Shown one piece after another: positions 13,201-23,500 of a stretch of DNA of 64,000 bases. The position numbers and the translations under genes are program-made. Source of the DNA: Phallusia mammillata (taxonomy: Eukaryota; Chordata; Ascidiacea; Phlebobranchia; Ascidiidae); NCBI GenBank assembly GCA_003260075.1, contig QLIY01000103.1:151230-215229 (forward strand). Direction: 5' to 3'. Every line of letters starts with the position of its first letter. The stretch's first letter is position 1. The notes beneath the pieces are model-generated. The model was not told the DNA's origin. It searched no databases and saw nothing but the letters and a program-made list of their open reading frames with translations.

Positions 13201-13950
13201 GGCAGTGACGTCACGCTTCTCTTGTGGCAGAAAATCTCAACGTTTCTCCAGGTGCCAGGGCGCCGAGCAGTCTGCGAAAGAGAAAACCTCGCAATCTGAC
13301 GCCGATTTACTTTCACGCAACGATTGTATCTGGCCGCCGGTTTTTGCCGCGACACAGAACGCTGGCGCCGAGCTTCTTAAATCGCCAACGGTAATTACAA
13401 CCTACTTGGCACGTTGTAAATGCGGGACTTTGATAGGAAAATTCCACTCCTGTATGAATGAAACTGTCATTGCAAAGACTTTGTTTCATTCGCAGCAAAC
13501 ACGTTATGGCTTTATTAAATGGTGATGTAAAGTATATTTAAATTTTCATTCTATACACAGCGTGACATGAATATTAAATAGTTCTTAGTGTGATGTGATT
13601 GGCTCATAGTTACCACTTACCAATTTATATGAAAGCTCTAGATACTAACGTTGTATGAAGGCTACACAGGCTACATATAAAGGCTACATTTGCTTAAGGA
13701 ACTTTGTGCATAAACGGTAAAACACCTATTTATTAGCTAAATCTTTTCCTTGCTATGTTACTTCTTTGGGATTTTAAAACACTTGATTCATTTCTTTATA
13801 TTTTCGTTTCTAAGCACGCAAACTAATTAATGATAATTGGTGGGTCAAGCATGGTATTGTGTCTAAGTTTGTAATTTCAAACCCCTATGTCCTATGTCAA
13901 TAACCCTGAATTCTGTAGAATAGAACAAAGCTCTAAAACTGAGAAAAAAA
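10230..13950. other. Intergenic, GC-richer islands, no firm gene
   Basis: Around 10900-11600 and 12110-12600 base composition is richer in GC than the surroundings. A G10 tract at 11236-11245 has no flanking duplication. The only coding suspicion is a possible exon near 12290-12411. An inverted AGGTGA/TCACCT pair with a 7-bp spacer lies at 13161-13179. Confidence 0.4.
12290..12411 (+). other. Possible orphan exon or conserved element
   Basis: A TTTTAACAG acceptor-like site ends at 12289 and a GTACGT donor-like site follows about 12411. The frame between them is open and reads like ordinary protein (it includes VYMHCAIDYKAIPGVQG and LTEEQEHPGNFV). I recognise no family. A longer overlapping frame (12113-12601, 162 codons) is also open. 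No partner exon was found, so this may be chance in a GC-rich island. Confidence 0.2.
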
Positions 13951-13967
13951 CATTCCAGATTCACGTT

Positions 13968-13975
13968 TTATTGCA
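13968..13975 (-). terminator. Candidate poly(A) signal of Id-like gene 2
   Basis: Reading the minus strand, AATAAA occurs about 480 bp beyond the stop codon of the minus-strand Id-like gene. It would give a 3' UTR that contains one intron. Confidence 0.4.
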
Positions 13976-14447
13976 TAACATCATGTTGATCGCAAATAAA
14001 GGCACAAAACGTTCGCAACAACAAGTATAACAAAAATACACGCTTTGTAAAACGATAAAATCGAATACAGCCATCGTAATAGGAAACAACACCGTAGTTG
14101 AAATCCTCTTCTTTGCCCATTCGCTAGGGCATCAAACTATCGACAACCCCTGGTTGCCACACTTCGCGTCTAGGAATTGGAACAATGCATTCGCGTATGC
14201 ATATTGTCGGTTCCCCCCAAGCATCTGTCTGGCGCAAGTGTAACAGGTTCGCGTTGTTTTGAAGAGTCCTTTGTAAGCGTCAAGTGGCCATATGCCCAGT
14301 TTCTGTTGTAACAAGAGAAAACAGACGGTTAGTAACTGACAAACAGTAATTACTCACACTAAGGCCTACATTTAATCATTTTACTATGCTTAAATTATGC
14401 ACAACTCATTAATATACATGATAACTTGTAACTTACCGATTGAGCGC

Positions 14448-14828
14448 TTAGAAGACTGGAGTACGAAGACGGGCAGCTGCGCACGGCGGGGTAAAGGGTG
14501 TCGAATTCCCGCTGGACAAAACTTCAGGTACTGATAAAATTGTAGCTGTGATTGGGTTTGAAGGCTCAGCCTCTGGTGTAGGCGATCGCGGTTCATCGTT
14601 GCTAGACTGCATCAACATGTCGTTGAGGTCTTGGATGTAGTAGATTGCGTTCTGAACGATGTCCAAGTCGTTGCCACTGGACTCAACGCCTGGAAGGATC
14701 GACTTTAGGCGGCTCATAAGCTCATGGACATTGTTATCTTCTGAGCTGCTTCGGCTAATTGTGGCTGACTTAGGACTAGTCTTGCGGAGAGCATCGCTTG
14801 ACTGACGTTGGCTCATGCTTTTCACCAT
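14448..14828 (-). CDS. Id-like helix-loop-helix protein (gene 2), 126 aa
   Basis: One continuous coding exon runs from ATG at 14828 to TAA at 14448. The helix-loop-helix covers about residues 33-72: helix 1 HELMSRLKSILPGVES, helix 2 DLDIVQNAIYYIQDLNDML. The segment before helix 1 is Ser/Asp/Asn-rich with no basic region, the defining feature of Id dominant-negative HLH proteins. The C-terminal part is Pro/Ser/Thr-rich. A good donor (GTAAGT on the minus strand, near 14437) lies just after the stop, so the transcript probably has a 3' UTR intron; vertebrate Id genes also have an intron close to the stop. It is a diverged paralogue of, and faces, the Id-like gene at 1528. Confidence 0.82.
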   Translation of the reverse strand: MVKSMSQRQSSDALRKTSPKSATISRSSSEDNNVHELMSRLKSILPGVESSGNDLDIVQNAIYYIQDLNDMLMQSSNDEPRSPTPEAEPSNPITATILSVPEVLSSGNSTPFTPPCAAARLRTPVF

Positions 14829-14927
14829 TTTGATAGATTTTGCGTATTCTGTATCAGTTCATCAACAAGTAAAATCTGACGTTTTTTCGATTTCGTAGCA
14901 AGTTATGAGGGTTTGTAGCAACGCAAT

Positions 14928-14937
14928 CGCTTATATA
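14928..14937 (-). promoter_or_regulatory. TATA box of Id-like gene 2
   Basis: On the minus strand TATATAAG lies about 100 bp before the ATG at 14828. Further upstream (14960-15180) is a purine-rich and E-box-containing stretch (GCACGTGC near 15079). Assigned from position only. Confidence 0.5.
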
Positions 14938-15180
14938 CTCCACAGGACTGGTTTGACCTTTTTTCTTTCTCTTCTCGCGTTCTAGTCTGTTATTATTTCG
15001 GTCTTGTTGTTTACGCTATTTCGCGCTTTTGTCCTCGCCTTTCTTTTCTCTTCCCTTTCCCACGAGCTCTCGCGGCGAGTGCACGTGCAAGCTGGGAGGA
15101 GTAAGAGGAGCCGAGAGGAGTGGGAGAAGAGTAGTCGTAAATTGCTCGAGACTGGGAGACTGACTGTCGCCAGCACGCAC

Positions 15181-17500
15181 CTGGGCTGAAACTCCTAGCA
15201 AAGTTGGCGGTGCGAAAGAAAACAAAAAGGCGGTTTGCGGTGCTCGCCGGCCCAGACTGCCGGGCGCCTCCACACCTGGGTCGCTGATAACAGCCTTGAG
15301 AAACCTTCGCGGCGTTAGACTGGCTGTCGCCTGTGTGGTTTTCAAACTCTCGTTTGGCAAATTGCTGGTGCAGCGGGACTAATTGCTTGCTATCAAGAGG
15401 ACGTCAAAAAGCGTGAAAATCCAATCAGTCCGAGTCCCTTTCACAAATTGCAGCCCTTCACAGTTGTCGTGTTTCCGCCCCCACCGGTTTGTTAGCGTTG
15501 ATTGGGAAAATTTTGACACCACAATATCGCACTTGAGATAATAGTACGTCGGTTAAGCCACAACCTGCACCTGTGATTGTCAGGAAAACCCAGAGACCCT
15601 TGGCCGAAGACAAAGACACTTATGAACGTCAGTTTGTAATTGCTGGATTCAGCGTTGATGTGACGCATGTGGTCACAACGCCTTGCTGAAACCGCTCGTC
15701 TTATGGCATGAAGGTTAGGTTGGAAACCACCATGTACTCAAAGCAAACTTGCAAATGGGTCGTGGAAATTTCCACATTAAACAGACGCCACAAGCTTCAT
15801 ATTTTGATGTGTTGTTGAGAGTTAAGTATGGACCCTTCCGAAAAACTTAATGAGAAAAAATGATAAATCTTGTTCAAAAAAGAGCCTTGTATAAAAGTAA
15901 TCTCTTCATTTAAGTTTCCCCTTGTAAAAAAGAAAAACCCCTATTTTAAAGGGCCTTCGCCTAACAGTAATCCCTTATTCAATAGGGCCATCTTTCGAAA
16001 AGTAAACCCGATTTAAATAAGTCTTTTGCCACCAATCAAACCTGACTATCAGGAGCAACTTCCAAAACGCAAACCATTACACATCGATGTTTTTAATAAT
16101 TACAACAATAATTTTTGCTTTGTATCAAAGGCGCGGACGGTTTTGCTGTACAGTTTTTCATATTGATTGCGTTATGTTGCTTTCTTGCAAAAAAAGGCTC
16201 CTTAAAAAGCACCCCTACCAAAGTTTTCTAGATCGGGTGCATGTCTTTACAACAAAAAGCAATGCTTTTTGGCTCAGTGGCGACATCAACAGCAAATTCT
16301 GAAACGGAACCGTGTAGCACATGCGCTGTCTAGCGGCGAAAGTTTTGTTTGTTCATTTTTTTGTCCTCGAACAGCAGGCATAATCCCTTATGCTCACAAT
16401 AAGTCCGACGTCGCGCCGTTTATTACGTTTTAAGAGCTAAGTGCCAATAATGCATGTCTCTATAGCTGCAGCGTAAACAATTATAATCTACTGTAACAAC
16501 ACATATTACCGGAACCATGTTTGTTTTTTAGCAAAAAATAATGGTTACGAGAATCAGGTGATGGTATTATCCTATTTTCATTTCCAAAATTTAACCCCAA
16601 AATTAAACCGACGTATAATTTTCAGTTGATTTTATCTTAAAATATTGTTTTATAATCGGGCGAATAAAGCTACAATGTGAAAATGGTGATACGTTTTGGC
16701 ATTTGTGAAGAGGCTTGGTACCAGTAATTTTTGCAAAGAGAAGTTTTGTCCAATGCAGGACGTATGGGAGATCGCGATAACATTACCAGTGTAATAAATA
16801 TTTGATTCTCATGTTCAAATTCGCAGGACAATGCAAGAGACATTTCTGACAAATACCGTATTTACTCGATTGTAAGCCGCATGTTGAGGTGTTAAAAAAA
16901 TAATGTAAACCGCCGTCGATTATAAGCCGCACGCTGGAATTTTAGATACGATTGTTTCTTAATACATCTTTCTGTTATATGGTATGACTATTTTTTTGGT
17001 TACGTTAGTAACTAGTAATCGACGTATAATCTGTACACGCATACATGTTTTGAACCCCAAATAATTTAAATGTTAGAGTGTAGAAATAATTTCGGTATAA
17101 AATCAAAATATAAGTCGCACAAACGGCAGCTAAAAAAAACGATATAAGCCGCGGCATAAAATCGAGTAAATACGGTAGGCGAAACTTTACTTTATGTCAA
17201 CCCTTCACCGTACCCATAATATTGTCACTTCTTCTGAAAAACAAAACTAAAATTTAAGCTTAATAAATGGTTTCTTGCATTTTTGCTATTTATTTAATTT
17301 AGGGGTCTCATGTACTTGTCAAAAGTTAAGTCGTTACTTTGGACACCGTCAATGTGCTAACAATACGTTTGTACGCAAAAAGGATTGGTAAAAGTAAGTT
17401 TTAAACATGTGTGTCTTTGGAGAGTTTGCAAATAAAACCAAATAGTGAATAATTGTTGTTTACTTGTGGTTTTGTGAATATATTTTGCTTATTCTTGTAA
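15181..17500. other. Intergenic between Id-like gene 2 and NOL10
   Basis: No coding region is supported. The stretch holds the upstream region of Id-like gene 2, weakly periodic A-rich/GGGCC sequence around 15880-16030, and one MITE at 16854-17177. Confidence 0.45.
16854..17177. mobile_element. MITE with 18-bp terminal inverted repeats
   Basis: The left end TACCGTATTTACTCGATT is the exact reverse complement of the right end ending at 17177, enclosing 324 bp with no open frame. Subterminal TATAAGCCGC motifs recur internally. Terminal repeats without coding potential mark a non-autonomous DNA transposon. The superfamily is not certain; a TA target duplication cannot be separated from the repeat ends. 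Confidence 0.8.
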
Positions 17501-17503
17501 CAG
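17490..17503 (+). promoter_or_regulatory. Candidate trans-splice acceptor 18 nt before NOL10 ATG
   Basis: A strong pyrimidine tract and CAG (TATTCTTGTAACAG, ending at 17503) lies only 18 nt upstream of the NOL10 start codon, with no evident upstream donor exon. Spliced-leader trans-splicing is established in Ciona. An unpaired acceptor this close to an ATG fits a trans-splice site. An unseen 5' UTR exon is the alternative. Confidence 0.4.
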
Positions 17504-17521
17504 TGAACTGGTAGAAGTACA

Positions 17522-20500
17522 ATGCAAGTATCCAACGCGAACAACATTAAAATTTACAATCTTAGCAGCGGAAAATCGCTACCCGAAGTAAGTTTATTAA
17601 CTATCTGTTTTTATGTACTGAATAGTACGGTAGATTGTCTTTGTAAATGGCATACGCACATACTAACCAACATGATCATTAAGATAGTTTTTGGTGCAAC
17701 AGATATTTAAAAATAACATATGAATTTGCTGCCTATTTGATTAAAAAATTTTGTCAGCTGGTTATATCCCAAAGGCATATTCTTCAGCCAGTTCTATCAC
17801 AAAAGTATATTTTTCAGCCAGTTCTATCACAAATGTCATATTTTTCAGCTAGTTCTATCACAAATGTCATATTTTTCAGCTAGTTCTATCACAAAAGTCA
17901 TATTTTTCAGCAAGTTCTGTTACAAAAAGTCCATTGAAAGTAACCAGTAATGCTAACCGATATGTTGATCTCATAAAATTTCATGAGACATTTCAAAAGA
18001 ACTGGTGCGAACCAGCTGAATCCCACCACTGCTCATAACTCATTTTCGAAGTAAAATTTTGCACTCTATTTAGTATTCCTTAATAATAGCATTTTTTATT
18101 TGTTGATCGTTTCTTAGTTCATAAGTGACCAGAAAAGACGAGCACTGCTGAAAAAGGATGAGGGACTTAGACGAAGAATTGAACTTATTCAAGATTTTGA
18201 CATGCCAACTGTCAGCTCTAATGTGAAAATGTCTCCAGATGGACAATATATTTTTACAGCAGGTAAGGTTAAAGTAAATTGTAAGTGAAAATATACAACG
18301 AAATCAATTAGCTTGTCTTTGCTTGCTGTGAGATTCCATATTAAAACAAAATTATGTAAGTTTCATAAACTACATGTTGTAGGTGTTATTCTGGTGGTTC
18401 CTGATTGATAGTTCGTTTTAGAAAACTTTAGTACAAGTTAAGTTGTAAATCATTGTCAAACACTACTGTTTTTCAGGTACATATAAACCCAGGGTGAAGT
18501 GTTACGATGTCAATCATTTATCAATGAAATTTGAAAGATGCTTTGATGCCGAAGGTAACATACAATTGTTCAAAAGTCTTACACAAAAACATTCTGCTTT
18601 TAATTGTATGCTATGTCCATTGTCTAACTTGGCTAATTCAATATTTATTGATTTTTGTAGTGGTTGCATTGGATGTGCTGTCCCAAGATTATTCAAAGGT
18701 AAAACAACTATTTGTTTGTGTTCGTAAATGATAATAATGATAGGCTGCAGATCGATCTCCCATCACCAGCTGCACTGATGAGACCTTATAGGTCGAAACA
18801 GTGTGCACTGTCTGCAGCCTACATGAATCTGTTTTTAAAATTTAAGTAGGATTTGCAATTTTAGCTAAAGCATTTATTTTATTATTTTAGCTTGTCTTTC
18901 TGTTAAATGATCGAACAGTTGAGTTTCACACTCAGCAAGGAAAACATTACAATGTCCGGATTCCCAAATTCGGCCGAGCAATGGCGTATCACCCATCGAA
19001 CTGCGACCTAATGCTTGTTGGCTCTGGGTAAGTAAAATTTAATCTGCTATAGCTTTGTTAACCTGTGTCAGTGGTAGAATAATAAAACTGCTTGCCCTTT
19101 GGTATTGTTCTAAGGTCATACTTACTACTATCACCAGGGTTTACTAAGGTCATGCCCAGATTTGACTGTATTGCTTAGCACAGTAGTTCTCAAACTGTGC
19201 GTTGCGACGCCCTGGTGTGTCATTTCGATTTTCCAAGGGTGTCACTGTCACAGAATAATTCCGTTTCGTGGATTTTTGTTGTTGTATCAATAAACACAAC
19301 TTTAATAATAAGTTTCCTCATTAACTTTTATTAGCTGGTCCGCCGCAAGTCCAGAAAACTTTTCCAGAGGCGTCGCAATACAAAAAGTTTGAGAACCATT
19401 GGCTTAGCAAATTATTTTGGTTGCAAACACACACATCAGTTTTTGATTATTGAATTAAGATGGTGAAGGTAATTCATTGGTTGCTGATAATGAATAAACT
19501 TATTTTCCATTAGTTTCATGATTATTCCCACATTGTTTTGTTTCAATTTGAAAAGGTACATAAAATCCTTTTGCTGAACTCTGAGAACTGCTTTACTCTA
19601 ACCTTAGTATAAATTTTGGATTTAGTTCTTAAAAATGGTTTTGTTACAATTTGTTAAGGTCGGGGGGGGGGTAATCTTAAGACATTTAGATTTTAAAGTT
19701 TTGGATTTAGTTCTTAAAAATGGTTTTGTTACAATTTGTTAAGGTCAGAAATATATCGTTTGAATCTTGATCAAGGTCGATTTTTGAAGTCCTATGAAAC
19801 ACAGTCACCGTAAGTATGGCTTTCAATTAATTTCCTGTGTGTAAAAAAGTGTTTCTTAAAAAAACCCATTTGATTCCAGTGAGCTGCACTGTTGCGTTAT
19901 TAACCCTGATCACCATCTAGTGGTGGTTGGGGGCAGCGACGGCCATGTTGAGTGTTGGGATCCTCGGTCGCGATGCAGAGCTGGTATAATGCAAACTGCT
20001 GCGCATGTTCAAGATTTTGTAGAGTAAGTCTTATGTACATATTTGTTAAACAGATACTGTGTAATGACTCCTTAGGTGTCATCAAAACTTATTGTTTTTT
20101 TTTTGTAGTGACAATTCTTCTGCAATGGTAACTGCTTTAAAATTCAATGGAGCTTTAAATTTGGCTGTGGGCACTAGTTCTGGACAAGTAAGTAAATAAT
20201 TCAACTAAGGCCTTCTTTTACTTCACTCTCCAGTATGTCATTATTTGTTTGCAAAAAATGCGTTTTGGCCACAAAAATAATTAGAACAGAAGTGACGAAA
20301 GTATGTGTTGGCCAGCAAGTTTGCAAAGTGCCCAAATGTGTATGCTAGATCCCGAGTTAAAAACTTTGCTAAATTTGTTGTACATTATCACTAATGTTTC
20401 TATACAGTTTTCTTTTCCAACTGCTTACCTAATTCCATACTGACAAAGAAATCAATGTTTCACATTTATGTTTCACCCAAACATGCACATTTAATGTTGC

Positions 20501-23500
20501 ACTTAGTGGTCCTCAGTGTCATCAGACAGCTTGTGTGTATGTTCAGAAACATGGTTTTTCTGTCTATTAAGTAGTGTGTGACCACAGCGTGCACATCTAA
20601 TATTGCTTAAAACCCAGTGGTCTTTAGTAAAATGTATTGTTTTAATTGATGTTTCAATGTCCTATTCAAGTCGCCTTCATCAGGGTAATAAAACTCCAAA
20701 ATTTAAAACTGGAATAAACAAAACAAAAAAGGGACAAGAAACGACAAAAACCAGATGATAAAGGCAAAGATAACAAACTCAAGGGCTTCCAATCAAATGC
20801 CTTGAAGAACTGCCTGTAACAAATTGATTTTTATTTCAATTTAGGTGCTGCTATATGATATGAGAAACAATCGACCATTTGTAATCAAGGACCATCGCTA
20901 TGACTTACCGATTCACTCGATAGCATTTAACAATGAAAACAACTTCGTAATTTCATCAGATGCTCGCTGTGTTAAGTTGTGGCAGGAAAGAACTGTGAGT
21001 TTTCTGTTAAAATTCTGTTGTTTTTACCTTTTGTTCCACTATTAAATGTGTGTAATTATCACAGGGTGAAGCTGTAACTGCTGTTGAAATGGAAAAAGAC
21101 ATCAATGAAATGTGTCTGATTGACAATTCTGGACTCTTCTTTCTCGCAAATGAAAGCCCCAAGCTTCACACTTATTTTATACCAGTATGTATCAACATAA
21201 ATTTAGCACTTCATTAACACAAATACTGCAAATGTTTTGATGTAAAATTCAGGTCATTAGGAATTAACCGAAATTGTGTTGTGTTTCTGTTTTCTTTACA
21301 TGCAAGTTAGTAAAACAGTCTGCTTATGTGGCTGTAAAATTCAGAACACAGCTGGGAGAACCTAGCACAGGGGTGTCCAAAGTGCGGCCCATTGGCTAAA
21401 TGGGAACCTCAGCGAGATTTCACATGGTCCTCAACTGTTGTTTCAAATTGTACTGGTTTGCGTGGCGACTTGTGACTTGATAAAAAAACTTTCAATGTAA
21501 CTTTATTTATTGGTAAAAAGGAAGTATACATGGTGCTGCAACAAAATTCCACAGATTCCATCAATGCCATATATTTGTGTTCTAATTCTACAGTTAAAAA
21601 CATCACAAAAAAACGTTGGCCTACGGGCTTTACTTGATAAAAATTGGCCCCCATTAAAAAAAACTCTGGCACTTCTGGCCTAGCAGGTGTTGTAAATAAG
21701 CTAAAATAATAATAAAAGGGGGGGGGGTAAACGTTGGCCTATGGGCGTCTTTACTTGATAAAAATTGGCCCCCATTAAAAAAAACTCGGACACTTCTGGC
21801 CTAGCAGGTGTTGTAAATAAGCTAAAATAATAATAAAAGGGATAAAACAATTATAAAAAATACAGCAGCTGTTTTCTGTTATAGCTTTTGCCACTCCTCT
21901 TGACTTCACATTCAACTTTTATGATTTGAAGCACTTTTGTTAAACTTCCGATCCAACCAACATTGTATAATAGAAACCACTGTTATAGGTCATCATAAAT
22001 ATATTTTATAGATGCTGGGTCCAGCCCCCAGATGGTGTTCTTTCCTTGACAGTTTGACGGAAGAAATGGAAGAAAATCCAGTGCATGAAATATATGATGA
22101 TTACAAGTTTCTCACCCAGAAGGACGTGGAGTCACTTGGTAAGTTTCCTACTACAGTATATATATAAATTCATCTTCATACACTCGCACACACTGTACAA
22201 GGAATTGATAGGAATCAAATCGTAGTACACCAGGCATAATGCATAATCCAGCCGATTTTAAACATTTTTATGTATTTGTGTATTCAAAGCATATGCTCCT
22301 GTATATGTATTTTTTCAACAAAATATTGATTTGTTGTCAACAGGTTTGTCGAATTTGATTGGTACTTCGTTGCTACGTGCTTACATGCATGGTTACTTCG
22401 TTGATATGAGACTCTACCACAAGGCAGCAATGATTGCAAATCCGTTTGCGTTCAAGTTAGTAAAATAAAAATAATTACATAACATACCCTTTGCTAAAGA
22501 GTCCTAGGAACCAATAGTTCTCGAACTTAAACTTCCAAATTTAGGTGAGCAAAAACTGCTTTTTTATGTAAATGAACAAAGCATAAATAGATGTTAAGTA
22601 AGCTGCAGACAGTGAACACTTGTTTTGATTTATAGTAAGATGGGGGGGGGGGCTCGTTGCTACGTGCCTACATGCATGGTTACTTCGTTGATATGAGACT
22701 CTACCACAAGGCAGCCATGATTGCAAATCCGTTTGCATTCAAGTTAGTTAAATAAAAATAATTACATAACATATCTTTTGCTGAAGAGTCCTAGGAACCA
22801 ATAGTTCTCGAAATTAAACTTCCAAATTTAGGTGAGCAAAAACTGCTTTTTATGTAAGTTAATTGAACCAAGCATCAATAGATGATAAGTAAGCTGCAGA
22901 CAGTGAACACTTGTTTTGATTTATAGTAAGATGGCTACACAAGCCAATACAGCCTATCTCTCATCATCAGCTGCACTGATAAGAACTTATAGTTCGAAAC
23001 AGTGTGCACTGTCTTATGCTTACTTACATGGAAAAAAACTGATAATTTTCTACATTTCCGACTTGCCCAGATTGCACTGTACATTAATCAACAAATAAAT
23101 GTATGAAGTATTTTTACAAAAGTTTCAACCAACCCGTCTTAAAACCGAATTTTCGGACATTTTTTTAATCTACCATCCACAATATCAGTATGTTTCAATG
23201 CTTCTAATATTACACAGAGAATATCGCAACCAAAAGATTGCTGAGAAAATTGAGGAGGGTCGAATGAAGCGAGTTCAAATCAAGGTAACAAGTCAACCCA
23301 TGTCCAGTTTGACGCAATCTTAACAGTTTTTGCGATGTTGTTGTGACGAATGAATTTCTTGTTTGTGACGTCATAGTTACCAACGTTTGATTTTTGTAGA
23401 AATTGCCGAAAGTCAACAAGCAGTTGGCCGAGAGATTATTGAGTCGAGCCGAGGACCAAGATTTGACGAGTGGAAAGAAAAAGAAAATGAAGGTTTGTGT

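Noticed and set aside
15016-15360. 114-codon minus-strand frame upstream of Id-like gene 2
   Set aside because: GC-rich promoter-proximal DNA. There is no motif and no splice context, and it lies upstream of the TATA box.
20650-20690. Hammerhead-like words on the minus strand (CTGATGA, then GAAA 21 nt later)
   Set aside because: The sequence between them cannot form a stem II hairpin and no stem I or III pairing was found.
22655-22745. Extra NOL10 exon
   Set aside because: It is a truncated duplicate of exon 12 without an acceptor. Including it would duplicate protein sequence with no splice support.
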